From: Bradyrhizobium diazoefficiens USDA 110
Lineage (GTDB): Bacteria; Pseudomonadota; Alphaproteobacteria; Rhizobiales; Xanthobacteraceae
Length of the DNA stretch: 64,000 bases
Direction of reading: 5' to 3'
NCBI RefSeq assembly: GCF_000011365.1
Contig: NC_004463.1
Location: 6,062,001-6,126,000, forward strand
Shown piece after piece: positions 7,552-15,591 of the stretch (the first letter of the stretch is position 1; each line of letters opens with the position of its first letter). The notes beneath the pieces were generated by a model that had not been told where the DNA came from, made no database searches, and was given only the letters and a program-made list of their open reading frames with translations. The translations under genes and the position numbers were made by a program.

Positions 7552-7794
7552 TCAGGGCGTCGCGGTCGCCAGCGATGCCTGCTCGCCGGCCAGCGCCACG
7601 CAGGCCTTGCGGCGGTGCAGCCCGCGGATCGCACCGGTGACCTTCAACACCTTGCCGGACGGACAGGAGGCGTCCTTGACGAAGGCCACCTCGTAAGGTG
7701 CCAGCATCAGAGGCTCGGATTTGAGGATTGTTTGAGCAGTGCACGGCCCGCCGACGAAGCACACGAGCACCGCTGCCGACACCAAGATACGCAT
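7552..7794 (-). CDS. Small exported protein, 80 aa (DUF6719-like)
   Basis: Start at ATG 7794 because a signal peptide begins there (MRILVSAAVLVCFVGGPCTA, cut at about residue 20). The mature part is TILKSEPLMLAPYEVAFVKD, then ASCPSGKVLKVTGAIRGLHR and RKACVAL; two cysteines probably form a disulfide. The SCPSGKVLKVTG pattern fits a family of short rhizobial exported proteins that I believe is catalogued as DUF6719, but I am not certain of the name. A near-match to an ECF-type promoter lies just upstream (7829-7852). Confidence 0.65.
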   Translation of the reverse strand: MRILVSAAVLVCFVGGPCTAQTILKSEPLMLAPYEVAFVKDASCPSGKVLKVTGAIRGLHRRKACVALAGEQASLATATP

Positions 7795-7828
7795 GACCGT
7801 CGTCCCACCAGCCCGATAATTCTCATAT

Positions 7829-7852
7829 AACGCGTTCCGGAGCGCGAGTTCC
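7829..7852 (-). promoter_or_regulatory. Possible ECF-sigma promoter, off-length spacer
   Basis: On the minus strand GGAAC (7848-7852) is followed after 15 nt by CGTT (7829-7832). The alphaproteobacterial EcfG consensus is GGAAC-N16/17-CGTT, so the spacer is one base short. Position is right: about 35 bp upstream of the start codon at 7794. Confidence 0.25.
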
Positions 7853-7995
7853 GTAAGCGGCAAAAATTATTTTTGCTTTACGCCAGCCCCATGACACGCG
7901 TGAGAAGGCGCGCGCCGGAATGTTTGCTTGCAAATGACGCGCCAGATGGTTCACGCAAAGCAAAGAACCGGCCGCCAGCACGGGCCGGCATACGA

Positions 7996-8019
7996 AAAGG
8001 CCGGCGGGAGCCGGCCTTT
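7996..8019 (-). terminator. Terminator of the outer-membrane protein gene
   Basis: Perfect 10-bp stem AAAGGCCGGC (7996-8005) / GCCGGCCTTT (8010-8019) with a 4-nt loop, followed on the minus strand by TTCG. It lies 28 bp beyond the stop codon at 8047. Confidence 0.8.
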
Positions 8020-8046
8020 GTCGGAACTGGGATTGCCGCTGGCGGG

Positions 8047-8754
8047 TCAGTAGCGCGAGGCTGACGGACCACCCCAGCCGAAGCGGTAGTTCACACCGAC
8101 CTTGACGGTATGCTCGTCCTCCCGGCCGCGGACGCCGACGATGTCGGCCGGCCCGGAGGTGAAGGTGGTGCTACCGAAATTGTAGTACTGGTACTCGGCC
8201 TTGGCCGACCAGCTCGGCGCGAACATGTATTCGAGGCCGGCACCGACGGTGTAGCCGTCCTTGTTGTTACCGGTGGCGGTGAAGCCCTGCGGCACGCCGG
8301 CGACGTTGACGCCAAGGCCGCCATTGCGCCAGGCGTAACCACCCTTGGCGTAGACCAGCGCCGGACCCCAGGTGTAGCCGATCCGGCCTGTCACCGACCC
8401 GAGCTGGTCGGTATTGGACGTCACCTGCGTTCCCAGTGGGAACGTGACACCGTTGTTGTTGGTCGGCAGCCAGGAATACTGGGCCTCGACACCGACGACC
8501 CAATTGGGCGCGAACTGGTAGTCGAAGCCACCCTGCACACCGCCGAGGAAGCGGGCGTCGCTCGACTGGAAGCTGCTGTCGCCGGCGAACGCGCCGCCAA
8601 CATGGCCGCCGATGTAGAACCCGGTCCAGTTGTAGATCACCTGCGGCGGCGTATAGGCCGGTGCCTTGGTATAGGCGCGCGGCTGCATGTCGGCCGCTGC
8701 GGCCGGCGCGGCCAGCGCAAGCAGAGCGACTGCGCCCAGCAAGATCGTTTTCAT
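8047..8754 (-). CDS. Outer-membrane beta-barrel protein, Omp25/Omp31 type
   Basis: A 235-aa protein with a signal peptide (MKTILLGAVALLALAAPAAA, then AD). The mature start is a Pro/Tyr-rich linker (YTKAPAYTPP) and NWTGFYIGGHVGGAF, the signature of the rhizobial/Brucella Omp25-Omp31 family. The barrel part has alternating hydrophobic strands (GGVQGGFDYQF, WVVGVEAQYSWL, VYAKGGYAWR, AKAEYQYYNFG) and ends in VKVGVNYRFGW. Such proteins form small 8-strand barrels that stabilise the outer membrane. Start chosen at the second ATG (8754), where GGGGATGATC gives better spacing than for 8760. It is monocistronic, with its own terminator. Confidence 0.9.
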   Translation of the reverse strand: MKTILLGAVALLALAAPAAAADMQPRAYTKAPAYTPPQVIYNWTGFYIGGHVGGAFAGDSSFQSSDARFLGGVQGGFDYQFAPNWVVGVEAQYSWLPTNNNGVTFPLGTQVTSNTDQLGSVTGRIGYTWGPALVYAKGGYAWRNGGLGVNVAGVPQGFTATGNNKDGYTVGAGLEYMFAPSWSAKAEYQYYNFGSTTFTSGPADIVGVRGREDEHTVKVGVNYRFGWGGPSASRY

Positions 8755-9040
8755 GATCATCCCCGTTCTTTCAAATTCGACACTCAGGAAACAACGTGGC
8801 GTGAATTAGGTTGCTTCGCGGCGATGCCGGAACGTTGATCGTTCGCTACTGTGACGGGGTGGCAACATCGCGATTTTGTTCCGTCACGTTGCCCTGCACC
8901 GGCTGTTTTGTCGCCTGCGCAAGGCTTGCCGTAACAATCTGTCGCAAGGCGAACCCGCCCCGTTCAAAGCTCGCCAAAATGTGATCCAGCGGCTCCGGCG
9001 ACTGCAGTCCTAGCACCAGCCGATGAAGGCGGGCTTTGCG

Positions 9041-9475
9041 CTACCGCATCATCTTTTCCAGTTCCGGAAAGGGTGCGTAAACCGCACCGGTACAGAGCTC
9101 GCTGGCGCGATCGAGGACACGGTCGGCCCGTCCGTTGACGAAGACGACGACGCGCTCGCGCATGCCCTTGTAGCTGCCGTCGGTCTCGCGGGGCGTGAAG
9201 CGCAGGCAGCTCACGTAGAACTGCCGGCCGCCGAGCTCGCGCAACACCGGCTCGGCCATGTCGGCCTCGCGCACGCCGACCGGATTGTTCAGATAGGCGC
9301 GCATCAGGGCGAGCGTGTCACCGCGGAAATTGTCGGGAAAAGGCTGAGGACCTCCAGCCTGGGTCCCATCCATCAGGGTTGGACGGTCACCGTCGCTGCC
9401 GAAACACGCTGCGAGCGCCAGCGGCAATGCCAGGATCAATAGCAGGCTCACCGCACGTTTCGCCAATCGCCCCAC
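9041..9475 (-). CDS. Putative lipoprotein, 144 aa
   Basis: Signal sequence with lipobox L-A-A-C (Cys24 counted from GTG 9475), so it should be lipidated and held in a membrane. The mature part includes PFPDNFRGDTLALMRAYLNN and PVGVREADMAEPVL, then RQFYVSCLRFTPRETDGSYK and ERVVVFVNGRADRVLDRASE, with two further cysteines. This resembles small alphaproteobacterial envelope lipoproteins without a known role. The start is uncertain: a TTG at 9466 has a better spaced GGGG upstream and would give a tighter signal sequence. It lies downstream of the His-rich exported protein gene with hairpins in between. Confidence 0.7.
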   Translation of the reverse strand: MGRLAKRAVSLLLILALPLALAACFGSDGDRPTLMDGTQAGGPQPFPDNFRGDTLALMRAYLNNPVGVREADMAEPVLRELGGRQFYVSCLRFTPRETDGSYKGMRERVVVFVNGRADRVLDRASELCTGAVYAPFPELEKMMR

Positions 9476-9551
9476 AGGTCACGCTCTCCGCTCGCTCAGA
9501 CTCGGAGATGTTCTAGCCCCAAGGTTGCACGAAGGGAATTCGCTTGCAGGC

Positions 9552-9595
9552 GCACCGGCCCGCCGCCGGTGCCTTGCGCTTTCGCGCAAGGCACC
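9552..9595 (-). promoter_or_regulatory. Two overlapping hairpins between the His-rich and lipoprotein genes
   Basis: Hairpin 1 is GCACCGGC (9552-9559) / GCCGGTGC (9565-9572). Hairpin 2 is GGTGCCTTGCGC (9568-9579) / GCGCAAGGCACC (9584-9595), a perfect 12-bp stem whose minus-strand loop is GAAA. They share bases 9568-9572, so only one can form. There is no U-run after either. They could be a terminator/attenuator pair or an mRNA 3-prime stabiliser. Confidence 0.5.
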
Positions 9596-9671
9596 GAGAC
9601 AGCGGACCGGGCCTGAATTCCGCACGCGGCGGCGGGGCAATGCCAGGGATGCCGCCGCGCGGGATCAGTCG

Positions 9672-10040
9672 TTAGCTGCGCTTCTCGGTCGTCACCGGCT
9701 TGGTCGCGTCCGGCTGCGCCTTCAGCGACTTCTTGGCCGACAGATGCTTGTGGTGATGGCGATGCGTCCGCACGGTCTTGTGCTCGTCGGGCGTGACCGC
9801 GGCGTTCGCATTCATCGTCTTCGACTTGGTGTCGACCTTGGCGTCCGCCTTGACGTCGGCGGCCTTGGTGTCGGCCTTGACGCCGGCATCCGGTTTCGCG
9901 GCGGTGTTCGACACCTTGGTCTGGCTCTGGTCCGCCTTGATCACCGGCGCGGTCGTGGTGGTCTTGCCGGCCTCGGCGGCGAAGGCCGGGGCTGCGATCA
10001 CGGAAGCTGCGAGCAAGGCTGCGGAAATGGTCTTCAACAT
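9672..10040 (-). CDS. Exported Lys/Ala/His-rich protein, 122 aa
   Basis: ATG 10040 follows AGGAGATCAACC. Signal peptide MLKTISAALLAASVIAAPAFA; mature protein of about 101 residues, nearly all polar: Thr/Lys/Ala/Asp repeats (KADTKAADVKADAKVDTKSK) and a histidine cluster HRHHHKHLSAKKS near residue 95. It is predicted disordered and strongly basic. Proteins of this make-up in Enterobacteria (Asr type) are acid-shock proteins, and His clusters can bind Ni, Cu or Zn; either role is inference. A perfect inverted repeat lies 127 bp upstream at 10167. Confidence 0.75.
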   Translation of the reverse strand: MLKTISAALLAASVIAAPAFAAEAGKTTTTAPVIKADQSQTKVSNTAAKPDAGVKADTKAADVKADAKVDTKSKTMNANAAVTPDEHKTVRTHRHHHKHLSAKKSLKAQPDATKPVTTEKRS

Positions 10041-10166
10041 GGTTGATCTCCTCTTGGAAGGATCTTCAGGCGGGCGCCCTCTCGCCAACCCTTCGATCGT
10101 AGGTGGGAGCCTAGGCCTCGCGCGCTGAACCCAGTCTGAAGCCGGTTGCAGGCTTCCGTTCATCTG

Positions 10167-10184
10167 GATGACAAGTTTGTCATC
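10167..10184. promoter_or_regulatory. Perfect inverted repeat, probable operator
   Basis: GATGACAAGTTTGTCATC: two 8-bp arms with a 2-bp centre. It lies between the divergent His-rich protein gene (start 10040) and the TPR gene (start 10293), 109 bp before the latter. The dyad is typical of a dimeric regulator site; the regulator is unknown. A second inverted repeat, GAAGCC-N7-GGCTTC, is just left of it at about 10139. Confidence 0.5.
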
Positions 10185-10292
10185 TGCCCAGAGGCGAATA
10201 GATCGTGCGAAGCGGGAATGTTTTCGCCCGTTGGGTGTTCCGGTCTTCGGGCAATCGTGTAGGATCGCCACGTTCCATACGGGAGAACTTAG

Positions 10293-10835
10293 ATGCGCAA
10301 ACTCTCAATGCTTCTGCTGCCGGGGCTCGTTGCCATGACGCTCGCAGCCGGGCCGGTGCTGACCAGCGCCTATGCCGCGGGGAGCGACGAGCCCTCGTCG
10401 CCGCCGAAGTCGGACACTTCGACCAAGAAGGGCAAGAAGAAGAGCTCGTCCGTCAGCGATCCGAAATTCCTTGCTGCCTATCGCACCGCCTACACCACGA
10501 TCTACGACAATCATGACTACACCGGCGCGATCGATCAGTTGAAGTCGCTCAAGCGCGACGAAGTCGCCGACGTTGCCAATCTGATCGGCTATTCCTATCG
10601 CAAGCTCGGCGACTACCAGTCGTCGAAGGTCTATTACGAGCTGGCGCTGAAGGACGATCCGAACCACGTCCGCACCTGGCAGTATTACGGCCTCTGGCAG
10701 CTCGAGCAGGGCAACCGCGAGCAGGCGCAGTATCACCTGAACAAGATCGCCTCGCTCGCCGGCACCGACAGCTCCGAGTATCGCTCGCTTGCCGCGGCGC
10801 TGGACAAGCCGACCGGCGCGACGCTCGTCTACTAA
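10293..10835 (+). CDS. Exported TPR-repeat protein, 180 aa
   Basis: ATG 10293 preceded by GGGAGAACTTAG. Signal peptide of about 29 residues (core MLLLPGLVAMTLAAGPVL, cut after AYA). A Ser/Lys-rich linker (PPKSDTSTKKGKKKSSS) is followed by two to three tetratricopeptide repeats from about residue 58: AAYRTAYTTIYDNHDYTGAI, VANLIGYSYRKLGDYQSSKV, TWQYYGLWQLEQGNREQAQY. TPRs make protein-protein contacts, so a periplasmic scaffold or assembly role is likely; the partner is unknown. A strong terminator follows at 10860. Confidence 0.8.
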   Translation: MRKLSMLLLPGLVAMTLAAGPVLTSAYAAGSDEPSSPPKSDTSTKKGKKKSSSVSDPKFLAAYRTAYTTIYDNHDYTGAIDQLKSLKRDEVADVANLIGYSYRKLGDYQSSKVYYELALKDDPNHVRTWQYYGLWQLEQGNREQAQYHLNKIASLAGTDSSEYRSLAAALDKPTGATLVY

Positions 10836-10859
10836 GCCATCCCGTTTCCGAACGACGCG

Positions 10860-10895
10860 AACCGGCACAACCTAGGGGTTGTGCCGGTTCTGCTT
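10860..10895 (+). terminator. Terminator after the TPR gene
   Basis: A 13-bp perfect stem, AACCGGCACAACC (10860-10872) / GGTTGTGCCGGTT (10877-10889), loop TAGG, followed by CTGCTTTCT. It starts 25 bp after the stop codon. Confidence 0.85.
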
Positions 10896-10943
10896 TCTCG
10901 GCTAGCCTCGCGCACCAATCCTTCCCTCGCAAATCGGTGCGCA

Positions 10944-12329
10944 ATGGACACGTGGCTGCGATCCGCGATCGACTACATCAGCTCCTGGATCGAATTCCAG
11001 CAGACGACAATCCAGCAGCCGGGCGTCATCGTCGCATTCGCCCATCGCGGCGAGGTCGTCGCCGAGCATGCATTTGGCGTTGCCAATCTCGACACCGGCG
11101 AAAAGCTCACGCCGCGCCACCGCTGCCGCATCGCCTCGCACTCCAAGAGTTTTACCTCGGCTGGCATCATGAAGCTGCGCGAGCAGCGCAAGCTTCGACT
11201 CGACGATTCCGTTGGGCAGTATGTCGGCGGCCTGCATCCGCGCGTCGCCGAGACCACGATCGCGCAACTGCTCTCGCACAGCGCCGGGCTGACGCGCGAC
11301 GGCGCCGATTCCGGCCAGTTCATCGATCGTCGTCCGTATCTGAACGCGGAGGAGTTGCTCGCGGAGCTGAAGCTACCGACCGCGATCGAGCCCGGCACGC
11401 GCTTCAAATATTCCAATCACGGCTTTGGCCTGCTCGGTCTCGTGATCGAAGCGGTGACGAAGGAGCCCTACACCGCCTGGATCAAGCGCGAGATCATCGA
11501 ACCCGCGGGTTTGCGCGAGACCGAGCCGGACGCGCCGCTCCCCAAAGGTGCGGCGTTCGCACGCGGTCACACGCGAAAAGTGCCGCTGGGCGAGCGCTGC
11601 GTGATCCCCGGCGACAATCCCACACACGCGATGGCGTCCGCCACGGGCTTCGCCGCCACCGCCGCCGATACGGCGCGTTTCTTCGCGCAGCTCGCGCCCA
11701 ACGCAAGAAAGAGCGTGCTGTCGGTCGCCAGCCGCCGCGAGATGACACGACATCATTGGCGTATCCCGCAGAGTTTCGAGGCCTATTACGGCTTGGGCAT
11801 CGGCGCCGGCAAGCTCGACGGCTGGGACTGGCTCGGCCATGGCGGTCACTTCCAGGGCTATATCTCGCGGACCTGCGCCATTCCCGCCTGCGAGCTCGCG
11901 ATCAGCATCATCAGCAACTCCATCGACGGCGCTGCGCCGTTCTGGATGGACGGCGCGATGCAGATCCTGCGAACGTTCAAGACCCGCGGCGCACCCGACC
12001 GGCGCGTACGCGACTGGACCGGCCGCTGGTGGACGATCTGGGGCGCGACTGACCTCGTGCCGATGGGCGACCGTGTGCTCATCGCCAACCCGCAGTTCAA
12101 CAATCCGTTCATGGATGCCGGCGAGATCGAGGTGACCGGCCGCGATACCGGCAGGATTGCCGCCGCCGCCGGCCATTCAAGTCATGGCGAGCCGGTGCGC
12201 CGCGTCCGCGATGCTCGCGGCAAGGTCAGCGACATCTGGCTCGCCGGCGCCAACGTCAAGCCTGCGAGCGTCGTCGCCCGCGAGATCGCGCGCCAATATC
12301 CACCGCGCAAGCGTCGGCCTACTCCCTGA
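10944..12329 (+). CDS. Serine hydrolase of the beta-lactamase class C / penicillin-binding fold
   Basis: A 461-aa cytoplasmic protein (no signal peptide). The three active-site motifs of the family are present: S65-H-S-K68 (nucleophile and base), Y156-S-N158, and a HGG box in DWLGHGGHFQGY (about residue 300). This fold covers beta-lactamases, D-amino-acid peptidases and esterases; lack of a signal peptide makes a cytoplasmic peptidase or esterase more likely than a resistance enzyme. A C-terminal beta-rich extension of about 100 residues (from RDWTGRWWTIWG) is as in D-aminopeptidase-like members. ATG 10944 was preferred over an upstream ATG that would overlap the terminator. Its stop overlaps that of the next gene by 11 bp. 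Confidence 0.8.
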   Translation: MDTWLRSAIDYISSWIEFQQTTIQQPGVIVAFAHRGEVVAEHAFGVANLDTGEKLTPRHRCRIASHSKSFTSAGIMKLREQRKLRLDDSVGQYVGGLHPRVAETTIAQLLSHSAGLTRDGADSGQFIDRRPYLNAEELLAELKLPTAIEPGTRFKYSNHGFGLLGLVIEAVTKEPYTAWIKREIIEPAGLRETEPDAPLPKGAAFARGHTRKVPLGERCVIPGDNPTHAMASATGFAATAADTARFFAQLAPNARKSVLSVASRREMTRHHWRIPQSFEAYYGLGIGAGKLDGWDWLGHGGHFQGYISRTCAIPACELAISIISNSIDGAAPFWMDGAMQILRTFKTRGAPDRRVRDWTGRWWTIWGATDLVPMGDRVLIANPQFNNPFMDAGEIEVTGRDTGRIAAAAGHSSHGEPVRRVRDARGKVSDIWLAGANVKPASVVAREIARQYPPRKRRPTP

Positions 12330-13881
12330 TCAATCCCTCGACCTCGCCACGAAGCGCCTGCCGCGAGCCGTCGCGCGAATAGAACATGTGGCCGCCAGGA
12401 TAGACGACGAACTTGATCCGCTGCGTCGCGAAGGCCGGCAACTGGTCGAGCACCCGCTTGGATCCGAAATAGGGCGTGGCGAGATCGAACAGGCCATGCG
12501 CGACCAGCACGTTCAGCTTCGCGTCGGCGGCGAGGACCTGCCGCAGATCCGACACCGACTGCGGCGGGTTGATGCCGCGGCCGAAATCCCACTGCCCCTC
12601 GACGGCGCCGTTGAGGACTTCATAGGAGCCGTCCGGCCGCCAGTTGAGCTTGCGTGTCAGGACGTCCACCGCGGCGCTCGTCAACGGCGCCTGGAGCGCG
12701 TCGCCCGAGGGATCGCCGAAACGCGAATTGCCCGAATCCGGATAGGGATCGAGGCCGCGGACCGAGGCATCGTAGCGTCCCGTCACCTTGCCGTTCTTGC
12801 GGTCGAACTCGCGGCGGAATTCACCGATGTCGAAGCGGCCGGCGAGCCTGCGGCTCACCGCCCGGTCGATGCCGGTGAGCTCGGCGACCTTGTCGGCAAG
12901 GCGATTGGTGGCCTCCTTGTCGGCCTCGCCCTTGACGAGGTCGGCCAGGAATTCGCCGCGCGCGTAAGCCTCGACGTCGGCGAGATCGGCGCGCTTGACC
13001 GGTCCTTTGGCCTCGCGCGCCACCGCCACATAGCTCGGCAGCGTTGCGACATATTGCAGGAGGCTGGTGCCGGTGAACTCGCGGAAGTCGAGCAGCGGCG
13101 ACACCAGGATCAATCCCCTGACGCCGACGCCGTGCTGGACCTGCAACTGGCGCACCACCTTCGGCCCGCGAATGCCGCCATAACTCTCGCCTGCAACGTA
13201 TTTCGGCGAGACCAGCCGGTCATGCCTCTCGAGCCAGCGGCGGATCACCAGCGCGATCGCATTGACGTCACCGTCGACGGAATAGAAGGACTTGCGCGCG
13301 TCCTCGCCGGTCGCAACGAACCGGCTGTAGCCGGTGCCGACGGGATCGATGAAGACGAGATCGGTGAAATCAAGCCAGGTCTCCGCGTTCGGCTTCACGT
13401 CGGGCGAGGCCGATGGCGAAAGGGCTTCGCCATCGAGCGGCAGCCGCCACGGGCCCGCAGCGCCGAACTGCAGCCATGCCGAGGACGCGCCGGGTCCGCC
13501 GTTGAACAGGAACGTCACGGGACGCGTCGCGCGGTCTGAACCGTCGAGCTCATAGGATGTGTAGGCGATGTCGGCCAGCGGCTCGCCCTTGCCATCGAAC
13601 ACGCGGATCGAGCCGGCGGTTGCGGCGAAGTTGAGCGTGCGACCGGGCAGATCGAGCGTCTGCTTCGTGGTCGAATCCGAGGGAAGACGGTGCGGCTCGG
13701 CGGCCGACGGCGAAGCTTGCTGCGCGCTTTGCGTGCCGCCGCCGCGTCCGCCTTTCTGTCCGGCCGGCGCCGCCGTCTCAGATCGCGGCTGCGGCGGATC
13801 GTCCGCACGCGCAAGGCCCGCAAGCGCGAAGGCCGACACCGCCAGCACCAGGATCGCGCGGCTCGGCAAACTCGTGGTCAT
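12319..13881 (-). CDS. Exported serine carboxypeptidase, S10 family
   Basis: A 520-aa protein with a signal peptide (cut near GLARA, residue 26) and a Gly/Gln/Ser-rich linker (30-65). The alpha/beta-hydrolase catalytic core follows: FNGGPGASSAW (126-136, oxyanion region), GESYGG with Ser233 as nucleophile, the Asp in LFDLATPY (about 456) and His in PGGHMFYS (about 496). It removes C-terminal residues from peptides in the periplasm or outside. Bacterial S10 enzymes of about 500 aa are common in Rhizobiales. ATG 13881 follows GGGAGAACGATC. It converges on the serine hydrolase with overlapping 3-prime ends. Confidence 0.85.
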   Translation of the reverse strand: MTTSLPSRAILVLAVSAFALAGLARADDPPQPRSETAAPAGQKGGRGGGTQSAQQASPSAAEPHRLPSDSTTKQTLDLPGRTLNFAATAGSIRVFDGKGEPLADIAYTSYELDGSDRATRPVTFLFNGGPGASSAWLQFGAAGPWRLPLDGEALSPSASPDVKPNAETWLDFTDLVFIDPVGTGYSRFVATGEDARKSFYSVDGDVNAIALVIRRWLERHDRLVSPKYVAGESYGGIRGPKVVRQLQVQHGVGVRGLILVSPLLDFREFTGTSLLQYVATLPSYVAVAREAKGPVKRADLADVEAYARGEFLADLVKGEADKEATNRLADKVAELTGIDRAVSRRLAGRFDIGEFRREFDRKNGKVTGRYDASVRGLDPYPDSGNSRFGDPSGDALQAPLTSAAVDVLTRKLNWRPDGSYEVLNGAVEGQWDFGRGINPPQSVSDLRQVLAADAKLNVLVAHGLFDLATPYFGSKRVLDQLPAFATQRIKFVVYPGGHMFYSRDGSRQALRGEVEGLIRE

Positions 13882-14128
13882 GATCGTTCTCCCTGCCGGC
13901 TGTGAGAGCCCGGCGAGGCCAAAAGCCTAGCGCAAAATTGCGACGGTTTGGGGGATTGTGGACTCGAGGGCGCCCAAGGAGGCCGATCGGGCTCGAAACG
14001 ACCCGGTTTCGTCCCGAATCGGCAGCCGCCCGTTTGCCTTGAAGGGCGGTCATCCTCGACAATGCAGGCCCGGGTGTATAGACGAGCCCGGCGGAACTTA
14101 CTCGAGCCAGCGGCCCTGCCCGGAAGCC

Positions 14129-14909
14129 ATGACCAAGCCAGCGCGCTACGACCGGATCGCCTTCGTCGCCAGCCCGAGCAGCGAGGCGCAGGCCGCCTTC
14201 GGCCAGCTCACCAGCGACTATGGCAATTGCGACCCGAACGAAGCCGACATCGTGGTCGCGCTCGGCGGCGACGGGTTGATGCTCCAGACGCTGCACCAGA
14301 ACATGCACACGGGAAAGCCGATCTACGGCATGCACCGCGGCACGGTCGGCTTCCTGATGAACGAATACTCGACGCACGATTTGCGTGCGCGGCTCGAGGC
14401 GGCACAGGAGTCCGAGATCAATCCGCTGCTGATGCGCGCGACCGACGTCAACGACCGCGTCCACCTGCACCACGCTATCAACGAGGTCGCGCTGTTCCGT
14501 CAGACCTACCAGGCGGCACGCTTGCGGATCCTGATCGACGAGCGCGAGCGGATGCCCGAGCTGATCGCCGACGGCATCATGGTGGCGACACCGGCAGGCT
14601 CGACCGCCTACAACCTGTCCGCCCAGGGACCGATCCTGCCGATCAACGCCCGCGCTGCTGGCGCTGACCCCGATCAGCGCCTTCCGCCCCCGCCGCTGGC
14701 GCGGCGCGCTGCTGCCCAACACGGCCTATGTCGTGATCGAGGTGCTGGAGGGCGACAAGCGCCCCGTCGCCGCGGTCGCCGACCACGATGAGGTGCGCGA
14801 CGTCCGCCGCGTCGAGGTGCTGTCCGACAAGACCATCTCGATGCGCATGCTGTTCGACCCCGGCCACAGCCTGGAAGAGCGTATTTTGCGCGAGCAGTTC
14901 GGGTACTGA
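14129..14909 (+). CDS. nadK: NAD kinase, interrupted by a +1 frameshift
   Basis: NAD kinase makes NADP from NAD and ATP and is normally essential. The family motifs are present: [10 protein letters not shown], the INEVALFR segment and [15 protein letters not shown]. The frame from ATG 14129 is good to ILPIN (about residue 174). One extra C in the CCC run at 14649-14651 then shifts it; removing that C restores [20 protein letters not shown] and the full C-terminus to EQFGY, stop 14907-14909, 259 aa in all. The downstream frame keeps coding character to the end. This is probably a base-call error rather than a dead gene. It is followed by a receiver protein gene. Confidence 0.85.
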
Positions 14910-14958
14910 GCCCCCTGCCCGGCGCCTTGACCGGCGCTTTGGGACGCCCGGTCGCAAC

Positions 14959-14995
14959 CCTTCGTTAACCCCCGCCACGATATGGTTAACGAAGG
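14959..14995. promoter_or_regulatory. Perfect 12-bp inverted repeat upstream of the receiver gene
   Basis: CCTTCGTTAACC (14959-14970) and GGTTAACGAAGG (14984-14995), 13-nt spacer, 50 bp after the nadK stop and 24 bp before the receiver gene start. Each arm has TTAACC/GGTTAA, the half-site of CtrA, but the half-sites are 17 nt apart, not the canonical 7. It may be an operator or a terminator stem without a U-run. Confidence 0.45.
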
Positions 14996-15018
14996 TTGAC
15001 CGCTCTGGCCCAGGCGTC

Positions 15019-15564
15019 ATGTTCCGCATCGATTTCAACAAGCTGCGCTTCCTCGTCTGCGACGACAATCCGCACATGCGCCGCATCCTGCGGACGCTGC
15101 TGCATTCCTTCGGCGCGCGCGAAGTCTACGAGGCCGAGGACGGCGCCACGGCGCTGGAAATGTACAGCCACTACGTGCCCGACATCGTCATCACCGACTG
15201 GGCGATGCCGATCTTCGACGGGCTCGAGCTCGCGCAGATGATCCGGCAGCCGGAATCCAAGGGCAATCCTTACGCGCCGATCATCATGCTGACCGGCCAT
15301 TCCGAGAAGCGCCGCGTCACGGTCGCGCGCGATGCCGGAGTCACCGAATTCCTGGCCAAGCCGATCTCGGCCAAGGGGCTCTATCAGCGCATCCTCAACG
15401 TGGTCGCCAATCCCCGGCCCTTCATCAAGACCAAGACCTATTTCGGTCCGGACCGGCGCCGCAACACGAACTCCGCCTATATGGGCCCCGAGCGCCGTGT
15501 CGGCGAAAAGCACGAGGTGCTGCAGCAGCCCTCGCTGCTCGACAAGGCCCGCTCCACCATCTAG
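15019..15564 (+). CDS. Single-domain response regulator (CheY-like receiver), 181 aa
   Basis: Residues 8-130 are a complete receiver: acidic pair D15-D16, phosphoacceptor D60 (DIVITDWAMP), T92 and K114 (LAKPIS). There is no output domain; the last 50 residues (TYFGPDRRRN, YMGPERRVGEK) are a basic tail typical of an alphaproteobacterial receiver family that acts in phosphorelays or on motility. ATG 15019. The next gene, 27 bp downstream, codes an HPt protein, the natural phosphotransfer partner. A TTAACC-containing inverted repeat sits just upstream. Confidence 0.85.
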   Translation: MFRIDFNKLRFLVCDDNPHMRRILRTLLHSFGAREVYEAEDGATALEMYSHYVPDIVITDWAMPIFDGLELAQMIRQPESKGNPYAPIIMLTGHSEKRRVTVARDAGVTEFLAKPISAKGLYQRILNVVANPRPFIKTKTYFGPDRRRNTNSAYMGPERRVGEKHEVLQQPSLLDKARSTI

Positions 15565-15591
15565 CGCAACGTCTCAGGCGAGGCAGGTATC

